Positions 18,598 through 26,916 of a stretch of DNA of 64,000 bases are shown piece by piece. The position numbers were made by a program, and so were the translations under genes. The first letter of the stretch is position 1. The number at the start of each line of letters is the position of its first letter. A model generated the notes under the pieces. The model did no database searches, was not told where the DNA came from, and saw only the letters and a program-made list of their open reading frames with translations. This DNA is from Microbacterium sp. SMR1 (lineage in GTDB: Bacteria; Actinomycetota; Actinomycetes; Actinomycetales; Microbacteriaceae): NCBI RefSeq assembly GCF_003289625.1, contig NZ_QMBN01000004.1:62001-126000 (forward strand). The letters are read 5' to 3'.

Positions 18598-19992
18598 TCA
18601 GTCAGCCGCGGACGGGGTTGCTGCAGCTGAGGGTGCGCTGTTCCGGATGCCGGTGAAGGCGATGAGCCCGCCCGCGGCCATGAGCGCGGCGGTGACGATC
18701 GCTGCTCGGTGGAATCCGTCGAGGTCGAGCGCGCCGCCCACGATGGGTGCGAGGAAGGCGATGACCACGAGGCCCGCGACCCGCGCGACGGCGTTGTTGA
18801 CCGCCGAGGCGATGCCCGAGCGATCGGAGTCGATCGCGCCGAGGATCGTCGAGGTCAGCGGCGAGACGGTCAGCCCGAGCCCGAGCCCGAGCACGACGAG
18901 GCCGGGCAGCACCTGCCACCAGTAGTCGAAGCGCTCGCCGACGAGCAGCAGCATCAGTGCGCCACCGGCCATGACGAGGGGACCGACGGTCATGAACAGC
19001 CGTCCGCCGAGGCGTTCCGCGAGCGAGCCGGCCCACGGGCTCAGCACGATCAGCAGCACCGTGGTCGGCAGGCTCGCGAGGCCCGCCAGCGTCGCGCTGA
19101 GGCCGGCGCCCTCCTGCAGGTAGACGCCGACGACGAAGCCGTTGAGCGAAAGGGCGGCGTAGACGAACAGGGTCGCGAGGTTTCCGGTCCAGTAGTTGCG
19201 AGTCCGGAACAGCCCGAGCGGAAGGATCGGATGCCGCGACGTGCGCTGCCGCAGCAGGAAGGCCGCGAACATCACGGCGCCGCCGGCCAGCGGCATCCAG
19301 ATCGCGGGGGAGGCCCAGCCGAGGTTCGGCTGCTCGATCAGTGCGAAGACCATGCCGCCCAAGCCCGCCGTGCACAGGACCGCACCGAACCAGTCGATGC
19401 CCGCATCGGCTCGGCGTTCGTCGTGCACGGGGAGTCGTGCGACGAGCCACAGCGTGACAGCCACCGGCAGGACGTTGATGAGGAACGCGTAGCGCCAGGA
19501 CAGCAGGTCGACGAAGAGGCCGCCGAGCAGCGGCCCGACGAGCGAGGCACCGGTCGTGAAGGCCGTCCACAGCCCGATGGCGCGCGAGCGTTCGTGGCCC
19601 TGGAGGAGCGACGTGATGAGGGCGAGAGAGCTCGGCACGAGGAAGGCGCCTGCCGCGCCTTGGACGGCGCGCGCGGCGATCAGGAAGACCGGATCCTGCG
19701 CGAGTCCCACCGCGACCGAGGCGACACCGAAGCCGATCAACCCGATGCGCAGCACGAGGAGGCGCCCGTAGGCGTCGCTCACCGAGCCCGCGAGGAGGAT
19801 CAGCGACGACAGCGTCAGCAGGTACGCGTCGACCGCCCACTGCTGCGTCGCGAGACCGCCGCCGAGCTCGCGTTCGATCGCGGGGAGCGCGACGTTCACG
19901 ATCGTGCTGTCGAGGAACGCGACGGATGACGCGAGCGACGCGATCGCGACGATGAGAGCTGTCTGCGGGGCCGATGATCGCGTCACAGACAC
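18598..19992 (-). CDS. MFS transporter, DHA2 (14-helix drug exporter) family
   Basis: A 464-residue inner-membrane proton antiporter. Motifs: FLDSTIVNVALPAIERELGG in helix 1 (DHA2 signature), GSVSDAYGRLLVLRIGLIGF (motif A), AARAVQGAAGAFLVPSSLALI (motif C region), and many helices to ALMAAGGLIAFTGI. It probably exports lipophilic drugs or dyes. GTG start at 19992. It is separated from the regulator at 17743 by 3 bp on the opposite strand (convergent). Confidence 0.9.
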   Translation of the reverse strand: MSVTRSSAPQTALIVAIASLASSVAFLDSTIVNVALPAIERELGGGLATQQWAVDAYLLTLSSLILLAGSVSDAYGRLLVLRIGLIGFGVASVAVGLAQDPVFLIAARAVQGAAGAFLVPSSLALITSLLQGHERSRAIGLWTAFTTGASLVGPLLGGLFVDLLSWRYAFLINVLPVAVTLWLVARLPVHDERRADAGIDWFGAVLCTAGLGGMVFALIEQPNLGWASPAIWMPLAGGAVMFAAFLLRQRTSRHPILPLGLFRTRNYWTGNLATLFVYAALSLNGFVVGVYLQEGAGLSATLAGLASLPTTVLLIVLSPWAGSLAERLGGRLFMTVGPLVMAGGALMLLLVGERFDYWWQVLPGLVVLGLGLGLTVSPLTSTILGAIDSDRSGIASAVNNAVARVAGLVVIAFLAPIVGGALDLDGFHRAAIVTAALMAAGGLIAFTGIRNSAPSAAATPSAAD

Positions 19993-20057
19993 ACGCTACG
20001 CCCGGCCGGGGACACCGTGGTTCGCAGCATCGCCTCGGATGTCGTAAGCTGGTCGGC

Positions 20058-20148
20058 GGTGACGTGTCCGAGCGGCCGAAGGTGCAACTCTCGAAAAGTT
20101 GTGTAGGGTAACCCCCTACCGTGGGTTCAAATCCCACCGTCACCGCCA
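20058..20148 (+). tRNA. tRNA-Ser (anticodon CGA)
   Basis: Acceptor GGTGACG (20058-20064) pairs with CGTCACC (20138-20144); G discriminator and encoded CCA follow. Anticodon stem CAACT/AGTTG (20085-20089, 20097-20101) with loop CTCGAAA gives CGA, reading UCG. A long variable arm (GTAGGG...CCCTAC) and T arm GTGGG TTCAAAT CCCAC are present. It is intact and serves as the integration target. Confidence 0.97.
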
Positions 20149-20186
20149 ATGAAAACCCCCGGTTATCCGGGGGTTTTCTGCATGTA
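20122..20186. repeat. attL: left 65-bp direct repeat of the integrated element
   Basis: Positions 20122-20186 match 59856-59920 with two mismatches (at 20149-20150). The repeat is the T arm and acceptor end of tRNA-Ser plus the following hairpin AACCCCCGGTTATCCGGGGGTT, the tRNA terminator. Because the tRNA is whole on this side, insertion kept the gene functional. Confidence 0.95.
20153..20178 (+). terminator. tRNA-Ser terminator
   Basis: AAAACCCCCGG, loop TTAT, CCGGGGGTTTT: perfect stem followed by T residues, duplicated at attR (59887-59912). Confidence 0.8.
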
Positions 20187-20197
20187 GCGGCCGGGTA

Positions 20198-20216
20198 TGG
20201 TGCAATTTTGGTGCAC
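20198..20216. repeat. left arm-type repeat near attL
   Basis: TGGTGCAATTTTGGTGCAC starts 12 bp inside attL. A near copy, TGGTGCATTTTGGTGCAC, lies at 59735-59752 inside the right end. Terminal position and repetition suggest arm-type integrase or Xis binding sites. Confidence 0.45.
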
Positions 20217-20676
20217 ATCTGAAGCTGAAGCCGTGGACCGATCGGGCAGAAGCCGGAGGCGACTCCGTGTCGTTCGGCTTCGTGATGGAATCGAACCCCC
20301 AGGCGCTCGCGAACCTCCGAGGCGGCAGGGACTACGACGTGATCGATTTCGTGATTCTCCCGATGGAGCCGGCCACGATGAGCGTCAAGCCGGTCGTTCG
20401 CGTCATCGTCAGCTCGTCGAGTCGCGAGGCGCGCCGTACCGGGTGCTGGTAGGTCGTGTGAAGCGCGACCCGTCCACGTTCAGGCGCAAGGACGACGCCG
20501 TCGAAATGCTCGACGAGATGAACCTGCCGCACTTCTGCGGCGTCATCAGCGAGCACGTGATGCACACCGACGCGCCCCTGACCGGCGAGGTCGTCACTAC
20601 CTACCCGCGCAGCCGCGCAACGGCCAACGCGATCGAAGATTACAAAGACCTGGCCCTGGAGCTCACGAGCCTCTGA
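20216..20676 (+). pseudogene. parA-like partition ATPase remnant, truncated and frameshifted
   Basis: Two frames together give the C-terminal half of a ParA-type protein: first SFGFVMESNPQALANLRGG, DYDVIDFVILPMEPATMS and VKPVVRVIV (frame from about 20216), then after a shift near 20430 GAPYRVLVGRVKRDP, MNLPHFCGVISEHV and NAIEDYKDLALEL ending at 20676. The Walker A half is absent; the fragment begins right at the att edge. The LPMEPATMSVKP segment is the usual ParA strand after Walker B. Followed 28 bp later by a parB-like remnant, which supports the call. Confidence 0.6.
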
Positions 20677-20704
20677 ACCAACGGAAAGAGATAGGACACT
20701 CCCG

Positions 20705-20942
20705 ATGGCACGAGCAAAGCTCTCATCCCTCGTAGGGCGCGTCGACGGCGCCCAGGCTGCCGAGGGCGCAGCCGGCGCCATCCGCGCCTGCCCAGCAGCA
20801 GCAGGCCGCAAAAGCGACGACAGAGCCGCAGGCGTCCGCTCCTGCAAGGCGCACCAAATACCGGCCAAAGTGTCGTTCTACCAGGACCGCGACAAGACCG
20901 CCCGCATCCGCGGAGCGATCCTGCACACCATGACTAGCGAGG
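20705..20942 (+). pseudogene. parB-like (RHH) partition protein remnant
   Basis: ATG 20705 starts MARAKLSSLVGRVDGAQ, a typical leader of small plasmid ParB proteins. The linker reads sensibly only in another frame (PAQQQQAAKATTEPQASAP), then the first frame returns with KVSFYQDRDKTARIRGAILH and TMTSE, the start of the ribbon-helix-helix. That implies two compensating indels. At about 20942 the sequence is replaced by the opposite-strand SIR2-like fragment, so the RHH is cut before its second helix. Confidence 0.55.
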
Positions 20943-21375
20943 CATTGAGCGGTTCCGATTCCGTGTACGAGCTCCGACTGTTCTCGTAGACCACTTCCAG
21001 AAGGTGGCCGGTGCCCAAGTCGCGAAGTTCGCGGGCGAAGGCGGTCGTCTTGCGGATGGCCTTTCTCAGGTCGTGGTCGTCAGGATGAGAGACGCGGGCG
21101 AGTGCCTGTGGGTGCTTCAGAGTGCTGCTCTCGGCGCCGAACGCGCCTACTAGGCGCTCGAAGTCATGATGGTTGTTTTGCCCCGCGGGGAGAGTGGCGT
21201 CCGCAAGCGATCGCATCGCCCGGACGACTTTCTTGCCGCCGTCGCCCGAGTTCATGATCCTCTTGCGTACTTGCTTCGTGATGTTGGGCAGCAACAGGTT
21301 CTGATTGAAGGCTATGGACAGACCGTTGCCCACCAGCACCGCCACGTTGCGGTGACCCGAACCAGTTCTCCGCAT
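20943..21375 (-). pseudogene. SIR2-like / DUF4917-like protein, C-terminally truncated
   Basis: ATG 21375 begins MRRTGSGHRNVAVLVGNGLS followed by IAFNQNLLLPNITKQVRKRI: the GNGLS nucleotide loop typical of SIR2-like/DUF4917 proteins of defence islands. About 140 residues are conserved-looking (HHDFERLVGAFGAESSTL, LRKAIRKTTAFARELRDL), then the frame runs into the reverse complement of the parB remnant. A full protein would be far longer, so the effector or C-terminal part is missing. NAD binding is inferred from the loop only. Confidence 0.5.
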
Positions 21376-21431
21376 GCTCCCTACGCTAGGGCACGGGTCC
21401 ACCCACCCCTCGGTAGGTCCGTGCGGGCTCG

Positions 21432-21815
21432 CTACAGGGATCTAACGGGGCTGACCTGGCCGTAGTTCACGCGCCGGACCTCTGCGCCCAGAAGAGAAGT
21501 GATGTGAGCGACAGCAGCTTCCTGACGCTTGGTGTAGGTCGCGGCAGCTTCGGCCGTCGCATCGAAGGGGACAGAGCCGCCAAGCATCCCGTACGAGACG
21601 TTGGTGACCTCTCCGGAGGGGGAGACGAGCAGCGCGTGAAAGGCGGAATCTGCCGCCGTGCGCCACCCCCCGTTTGCAGCCAGAACAACCCGAGCACCTG
21701 TCTCGATGTTGATCCACACCTTGTCCTGTCGATCCGCCCGGTGGCCGATCGCGTTCGTGATCTTGTCGTCGATCTCGTGAGGAAGGCCTTCTGTCGTCTG
21801 TACCCACATAGCCAT
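21432..21815 (-). CDS. hypothetical protein
   Basis: A 127-residue soluble protein starting at ATG 21815 (ATG 21809 is an alternative). Not recognised. It has an acidic N-terminus (WVQTTEGLPHEIDDKITNAI), a central beta region (KVWINIETGARVVLAANGGW) and a helix rich in Ala/Glu (DATAEAAATYTKRQEAAVAH). No membrane segment or cysteine. It is divergent from the lipoprotein at 21936. Confidence 0.45.
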   Translation of the reverse strand: MAMWVQTTEGLPHEIDDKITNAIGHRADRQDKVWINIETGARVVLAANGGWRTAADSAFHALLVSPSGEVTNVSYGMLGGSVPFDATAEAAATYTKRQEAAVAHITSLLGAEVRRVNYGQVSPVRSL

Positions 21816-21935
21816 GAACGTAGCGGGAGTGCGGGTGGTGCGTAACCGATCGGTTCCGGACGGGAGCGCTTCGAGTGGTATCAATCCGGCCTCGTGCCCC
21901 CTAAGACCCCGGGAGCGCCCTGCGATGCTTATGTC

Positions 21936-22337
21936 GTGCGTATCTGGATTAGGGCTTCTGTCATGGTGGCGGTCTTGGTGATGATGACCGGCTGCACCAC
22001 AACTGCGCCGGGCGAAGCGGACTCTTTCGGTTCATGGTCTGAGCGCATGCTGGCTGAATTGTCGACGGGTGACTCGGGGCCGGCGGGCGGCGGGTCGAAC
22101 ACGTCGGCGGTCGGCTTCGAGGTCGGCTCGCCCGGTTGGTACACGGTTGCAGCTGCGTGCCGCGGAACTGCCGTCGTTGAGCTGATCCTGACTTCGGCGG
22201 GAAGAGAGGTCGGTTCGGTAGACGTTCCGTGTGGCGCGACGGCAACGACCGAGGTCGAGCTGCGCGATCGCGAGTTGGTCATGGAGACGGAGGCGATTGG
22301 CGACTGGTACGTCGTGCTCACAGCGGTACAGCCGTGA
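21936..22337 (+). CDS. small lipoprotein
   Basis: GTG 21936 gives 133 residues: VRIWIRASVMVAVLVMMTGC is a lipoprotein signal with lipobox MMTGC. The mature part has a GPAGGGSN linker and a beta domain (VGSPGWYTVAAACRGTAVV, REVGSVDVPCGATATTEVEL) with two cysteines likely bridged. Anchored outside the membrane; role unknown. Similar short lipoproteins occur elsewhere in the window (43108, 55932, 56911). Confidence 0.65.
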   Translation: MRIWIRASVMVAVLVMMTGCTTTAPGEADSFGSWSERMLAELSTGDSGPAGGGSNTSAVGFEVGSPGWYTVAAACRGTAVVELILTSAGREVGSVDVPCGATATTEVELRDRELVMETEAIGDWYVVLTAVQP

Positions 22338-22484
22338 CACGTGTCCTACAGGCCCATGACGTCTCGCCCCCGCCGGAAACGATCGTTTGCGGCACGCTCC
22401 CGGTCAGTCTTCGATGCTCTCGATACGTGAGCGCTCTGGATTCGTCTCGATAGCGATCATCGCCGGGGCGTCTTCGGGTGATCG

Positions 22485-22790
22485 TTAGGTGTCTTGATCT
22501 GGAGCAGAAGGTGGGACGCCGTGCCCGGTAGGGTCGGGCCGTTTCTGTGGTGAGCCCGGCCACGGCTCCGGCGGGTAGCTCCTGTAGTAGCGCTTCAGGG
22601 CGTATGCGATGCCAGCGCTCGCAAGAGCTATCCACAGCCCGAGGAGTATCCAGCGGGCGGGGTCGCCGGGCTCATCCAGCGCGTGGAGCAGCAGCAGCCC
22701 CGCCACGGGGTAGCAAAGAACACCTGCGATTAAGATCTGATGGCTTCGCCGACGAGCTGCGGGGTCCGTCGGCGGCTGAGGTATCTCCAT
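22485..22790 (-). CDS. small two-helix membrane protein, paralogue of 48731-48991
   Basis: A 101-residue protein from ATG 22790: MEIPQPPTDPAARRRSHQ, helix ILIAGVLCYPVAGLLLLHAL, DEPGDPARW, helix ILLGLWIALASAGIAYALKR, then YYRSYPPEPWPGS. The gene at 48731 has the same plan and near-identical ends (MEIPQPPSDP, YYREYPPEPWPGS). Two copies in one island suggest a mobile cassette or ancient duplication. Function unknown. Confidence 0.65.
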   Translation of the reverse strand: MEIPQPPTDPAARRRSHQILIAGVLCYPVAGLLLLHALDEPGDPARWILLGLWIALASAGIAYALKRYYRSYPPEPWPGSPQKRPDPTGHGVPPSAPDQDT

Positions 22791-22932
22791 AGTTCGCTGC
22801 ACCTCCGGACTCATCATCAAGGCAGGGCCGCGCCGTGGCAATAGGAGTCACAGCCGTCTACGGTGCGCATCAACGTGCCGCAGACCTCTACCGGCTTTGG
22901 CTTTGGGTGTTCCCGAAAAGCCCGCCGCGGCG

Positions 22933-23202
22933 CTAGCTCTCGAAGACGTCACCGTCATCCGGTAGGTCCGCGGACGCGAAGAGACGTTGCTGTTCGAGCA
23001 TCGCGTCGAGCTTCGCCCGGAAATCGGGGTCACGGGTCACCTCGCTCGCCAGCATCGACGCGACGTGCAGAGCGACGTGGAACCCGGTGTACTCGCTCGC
23101 GATTATCTTCCGCTCGATCTCACGGAGCTGTTCGGTGTCATCTCGAATCACGGCGTCGAGAGTCTGCAACGACAGGTATGCGAGCTGGTCGATGTGGCTC
23201 AT
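22933..23202 (-). CDS. hypothetical small helical protein
   Basis: An 89-residue, mostly helical acidic protein starting at ATG 23202 (MSHIDQLAYLSLQTLDAVIR). GGAAG lies upstream. Not recognised. It follows the gene at 23243-23605 by 40 bp on the same strand, so the two probably form an operon. Possibly phage- or plasmid-derived; no motif proves it. Confidence 0.5.
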   Translation of the reverse strand: MSHIDQLAYLSLQTLDAVIRDDTEQLREIERKIIASEYTGFHVALHVASMLASEVTRDPDFRAKLDAMLEQQRLFASADLPDDGDVFES

Positions 23203-23242
23203 GAGGAGGCGAACTTCCTTTCCGCGTCGCGGGCGATCCGTC

Positions 23243-23605
23243 TCATTGCAGGCCGGGCTCGATGCTGTGCAGGAGGATACTCTGCCGTTCGTACGCTTCG
23301 CGAAAGTCGACGATCGCTTGATGAGTCTCGTCGTCGCGCGCGGTGACGTCTCTCCCATCCTCGAGTGTTCTGATGGTCTTCGCGTCGAGGCGGTAGAGCG
23401 CGGAGAGCATGAGCTCGTTGATGGCCCGGATCTCTCTTTCGGTCTCTGGATCCTCAGCCCAGATGGCCAACGCTGGGGCGCCGAGGACGGGCGTATAGCC
23501 GTCGGGAAGGTCGATCACGGGACCTCCCGCCAACGGACCGCCGATCAGGAGATACACACCCACGGCTTCACAATCTCCTCGTAACGGGTCCTGGTGCAAC
23601 GACAA
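23243..23605 (-). CDS. hypothetical protein
   Basis: Up to 120 residues from 23605. It contains GGPLAGGPVIDLPDGYTPVL, a Pro/Ala stretch and then helices with many charged residues (EDPETEREIRAINELMLSAL, DDETHQAIVDFREAYERQ). No recognised family. The start is uncertain; the first 17 residues have less coding character. First gene of a presumed pair with 22933-23202. Confidence 0.45.
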   Translation of the reverse strand: MSLHQDPLRGDCEAVGVYLLIGGPLAGGPVIDLPDGYTPVLGAPALAIWAEDPETEREIRAINELMLSALYRLDAKTIRTLEDGRDVTARDDETHQAIVDFREAYERQSILLHSIEPGLQ

Positions 23606-23667
23606 GACGCCCCGGCGTCCGCTCGTGTACGGGGGCGGGGCGTTACCGTGCGCTGTCTCACTGCCAG

Positions 23668-23775
23668 CAACGGCGGTTCAAGCCGTGGTCACACCGAAGC
23701 GGAATCGCAACCGCCGTTTCTGACCGCCCCTACGCCCGGTGCTGATGTTCGACCAGAAACGATGGCGGTCTCAAC
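23668..23775. promoter_or_regulatory. candidate res-type subsites upstream of the serine recombinase end
   Basis: CAACCGCCGTTTCTGACC at 23708-23725 is echoed in inverse by the segment 23751-23769 (reads ACCGCCATCGTTTCTGGTC on the other strand), with a third half, AACGGCGGTT, at 23669-23678. Clustered inverted subsites beside a resolvase gene suggest a recombination site; inference. Confidence 0.35.
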
Positions 23776-23813
23776 CGATCAACGCACCACTGGTGGTGTC
23801 GAGCGTATCCGCG

Positions 23814-24386
23814 TCAGTTCGTTTCGCGGCGTAGCTCTCGGTAGATGGTGGTGCGGGACACGTCGAACAGTTCTGCGAGTTCGGCTTGGGTGTGCTTGCC
23901 TGCGGCAAGGTCGAGGAGGTGCTTTCGTTTCGTCTTGCTCAGCGTCGGCTGCCGGCCGCGGAGCTTCCCGGCGGCCTTGGCGATCTGCATACCCTCCCGA
24001 GTGCGGGCCCGGATGAGGTCCGCTTCGAATTCGGCGACCATGCCGAGGACGTTGAACAGGAGCCGGCCTACGGGGTCGTTGGGGTCGTAGACGGACCCGC
24101 CGATGCTCAGCGCAACACCTTTCCCGGTCAGTTCGTCCGCGATGTCCCTCGCGTCCGGCAGCGACCTAGCGAGACGGTCGAGCTTCGTCACGACGAGCGT
24201 GTCGCCCTCCCGGACTGCGGCGAGGGCCTGCGCGAGGCCGGGCCGGTCGCGGTTGCGTCCGGTCAGCCCGTGGTCGACGTAGACGAGCTTCGGGCCCACG
24301 CCGAGGGCCGCGAGTCCTTCGCGCTGCGCGGCGACGTCCTGCCCGGCCGTCGAGACCCGCGCGTATCCGACCTTCGTTCCGCTCAC
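23814..24386 (-). CDS. serine recombinase (resolvase/invertase)
   Basis: A 190-residue small serine recombinase. Catalytic Ser in GYARVSTAGQD (residue about 12); resolvase core with LTGRNRDRPGLAQAL, LVVTKLDRLARSLPDA, VGRLLFNVLGMVAEFEADLI and RTREGM; C-terminal Hin-type HTH GKHTQAELAELFDVSRTTIY. It looks intact. No transposase neighbours it; it may resolve plasmid dimers or be left from a Tn3-like element. Inverted motifs at 23668-23775 could be its site. Confidence 0.93.
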   Translation of the reverse strand: MSGTKVGYARVSTAGQDVAAQREGLAALGVGPKLVYVDHGLTGRNRDRPGLAQALAAVREGDTLVVTKLDRLARSLPDARDIADELTGKGVALSIGGSVYDPNDPVGRLLFNVLGMVAEFEADLIRARTREGMQIAKAAGKLRGRQPTLSKTKRKHLLDLAAGKHTQAELAELFDVSRTTIYRELRRETN

Positions 24387-24557
24387 CGACTCAGTGTTGC
24401 AGATACGGCTCCGTCACCGGGCAATAATCCGTGCGGGCTATACGCGCATCCATGGCCCAGCGCCGACGCAAGTCCGGTTCGATCGGAGCGGGGAGCGGTG
24501 GACGACCGGCTATCGGGCTATCCTGATCCGGATTTTTCCCTCGGTACGCTCGCTCGC

Positions 24558-25766
24558 ATGGGCTCGAGTCGGCTGGTCACGAAGGCGCACAGTCTGCTCG
24601 TGACGGATGCGCGGGTATGGCCGGCGCCGGATGAGCGTCTCGGCGATACGGTTTCGATCCTGATCGTCGACGGTGTTATTGAGCAGATCGGTGCGGGCCT
24701 TCAGGCGCCCGATGACGTTCCTCGGCTGAGTGCTGAGGGGCGTGTGGTCACAGCGGGGTTTTGGAACTGCCATGTCCACTTCACGGGACGGGAGTGGAGC
24801 AGCGCCGCCACCGCTCCGGCCGAGAGCCTGCAGCACGCGTTGGACGACATGCTGCTCTCTCATGGATTCACGACCGTGCTGGACCTGTCCTCGAATCCGC
24901 GCACGACTTTCGCGCTGATGCGGCGCATCGCGACCGGCGAGTTGCGCGGCCCGGAGATACTGACCGCCGCGACCGGCCTCACGCCGTGGCGGGGCATGCC
25001 GTTCTACGTGAAGGCCGATGTGCCATGGGTGCTGCGGTGGCTGATGCCCGCGCCCGCAACCAGCATCGGGGCCAGGCTGACCGTGGCTGCCCAGATTCGC
25101 GGCGGCGCGAAGCTGACCAAGCTGTTCACGGGCTCCTACGTTCGACCGGACCAGGTGAAGCCCATGCGCCTCCCGGTGGCTCGCGCGGCGGTCGCTGCGG
25201 CGCATCGGCGCGGATCACGCGTTTTCGCACACCCGTCAAACCGACCAGGTACCGAGGTCGCCGTGGAAGCGGGCGTCGACGCCTTGGCGCACGTTCCTGA
25301 CGAGACCGAGGGAACGGAAACGCTGCTGCGTCAAGCCGCGGAGCGCGGCATCCGTCTCGTGCCGACGTTGCACATGTTCGCCTCGACGGTCACGACCGAC
25401 GACGGTTATCTTGCGCCGATCCGCGCCGCGCTTGGCGGATTCATTCGGGCCGGCGGCCGTGTGTTGTTTGGCACGGACGTGGGCTACATGGCCGATCGCG
25501 AGACCCGCGGCGAGTATGAGGCCATGCGCGCCAGCGGAATGAGCACTGCCGACATCCTGCGCTCGCTCACCACCGAACCAGCAGAATTCCTCGGCCGCGC
25601 CGACACGGGTTCCGTGGCGGTAGGGAACCGAGGGGATCTAACGGTTTTGCAGACCAGGGACGATCCAAGCCCCGCGGATCTCGCCAACATTCAGGCCACG
25701 ATCCGCGCTGGGCGGGCCATCTTCCTTCGCGACTCTCCAAGCAAACACACCGCCGACGCCCCCTAA
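24558..25766 (+). CDS. amidohydrolase family protein
   Basis: A 402-residue metal-dependent hydrolase from ATG 24558. Metal-ligand motifs: FWNCHVHFTG (HxH), the Lys candidate in GAKLTKLFTGSY, RVFAHPSNRPGTEVAVEAG, DALAHVPDE and LFGTDVGYMADR (Asp). The C-terminus AVGNRGDLTVLQ is the typical beta-sandwich return, as in imidazolonepropionase-like enzymes. Substrate unknown. It is a metabolic gene inside a defence-rich island and is flanked by recombinase and IS remnants. Confidence 0.85.
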   Translation: MGSSRLVTKAHSLLVTDARVWPAPDERLGDTVSILIVDGVIEQIGAGLQAPDDVPRLSAEGRVVTAGFWNCHVHFTGREWSSAATAPAESLQHALDDMLLSHGFTTVLDLSSNPRTTFALMRRIATGELRGPEILTAATGLTPWRGMPFYVKADVPWVLRWLMPAPATSIGARLTVAAQIRGGAKLTKLFTGSYVRPDQVKPMRLPVARAAVAAAHRRGSRVFAHPSNRPGTEVAVEAGVDALAHVPDETEGTETLLRQAAERGIRLVPTLHMFASTVTTDDGYLAPIRAALGGFIRAGGRVLFGTDVGYMADRETRGEYEAMRASGMSTADILRSLTTEPAEFLGRADTGSVAVGNRGDLTVLQTRDDPSPADLANIQATIRAGRAIFLRDSPSKHTADAP

Positions 25767-25812
25767 CGGCGTACACGCACGCTGAGCAATCCCTTTCGCG
25801 CGTGTTCACGTC

Positions 25813-26916
25813 ATGAGGGCGTCGAGGAGTCGGTCGTGGCTGGTGTCCCAGCCGAGCACCCGCCGTGGTCTGGTGTTCCCCGACGCCGAAGCTGACACCG
25901 TGCTGGTGAAGGCCGACGGGTGGAAGCAGGCTCCCGCTGGCAGCGCCGTTCTACGGCAGACCCGCAACGCGTCGACCCTTGCCGCTTTGGAGACGGGAAC
26001 AACGTGGTCACCGATCGATACCACCGACCGGTGGACGGCCCTTGCCCTGTCCCCAGTGACCACCGCGGCGATGGCGCGGCTTTCGGGTTCTTCGGCTTTC
26101 GTGCCGTTGGAGACCTACGGTGACACGTCCCTGGGGGCCGTCACCGGCGGGAACCGGTACTTCGCCCTTTCACCTGCCCGTGTGCGTGAGCTCGGTATCC
26201 CGAATCGGGACCTGCTGCGGATCAGCCCTCCCGGCAGCTCGCACTTGCGTGGTCTCGCACGCACGCGCAGCGCGATGGACAGGCTTGGTCGGAAAGAGCA
26301 GCCGATCTGGTTGCTGTATCCCAGCAAGAAGCCGGCGGCCGCGACGCTGCGGTACATAGCCGAGGGCCACCGCACCGGCGCCGACCAGGCGTACAAGTGC
26401 CGGGTCCGTAAGCCGTGGTGGCGGGTGCCGGTCCTTCAGGCCCCCGATCTGTTCCTGACCTACATGAACGCCGACACCGCCCGCCTCACCACAAACACCG
26501 TCGGCGCCCGCCACCTCAACAGCGTCCACGGCGTCTACCTCACTGATGATCACCGCGAGCTCGCACGAGACGTGCTGCCAATCGCGTCGTTGAACTCGAT
26601 GACCCTGCTCTCCGCCGAGCTCGTCGGCCGCTCCTACGGTGGCGGCATCCTGAAGATCGAACCCCGCGAGGCCGATCGGTGGTGGATGCCCGCTCCCGCC
26701 TTTCTCGCACAGCACCGCGACGCGCTGGCTGCGCTGAAGCCGCGCGTTCAACGCCTGCTCCAATCCCGAAACCTTCTCGGTGCGGTCGAACTCGTCGATG
26801 AAGTGCTGTTCCACAAGGTGCTCGCAACCGACGAGCTGGCCGCAATCGCGGCAGATCACGGGGCGCTGACGACTCGTAGGACGGTTCGGCGACGCAGCGG
26901 TGGGGGAGCGGTGTAA
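25813..26916 (+). pseudogene. N6-adenine DNA methylase, C-terminal target-recognition half only
   Basis: An open frame of 367 residues with no SAM-binding or NPPY motif. Its visible region (GNRYFALSPARVRELGIP, HLRGLARTRSAMD, PIWLLYPS, RVRKPWWRVPVLQAPDLFLTY, RHLNSVHGVYL, LNSMTLLSAELVGRSYGGGI, KIEPREADRWWMP) matches the specificity/C-terminal half of N-6 methylases of type II systems. The first about 20 codons read through the opposite strand of an IS30 remnant. The endonuclease follows with a 1-bp overlap, so this was its cognate methylase. Confidence 0.7.
25815..25880 (-). pseudogene. IS30-type transposase C-terminal remnant
   Basis: On the minus strand positions 25880-25818 read NTRPRRVLGWDTSHDRLLDA and end in a stop soon after. 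The N-x-RPR-x-LGW-x-TP-like ending is the hallmark of IS30 family transposase tails. Only about 22 residues remain. The remnant abuts the start of the truncated methylase on the other strand, marking the break point. Confidence 0.55.
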
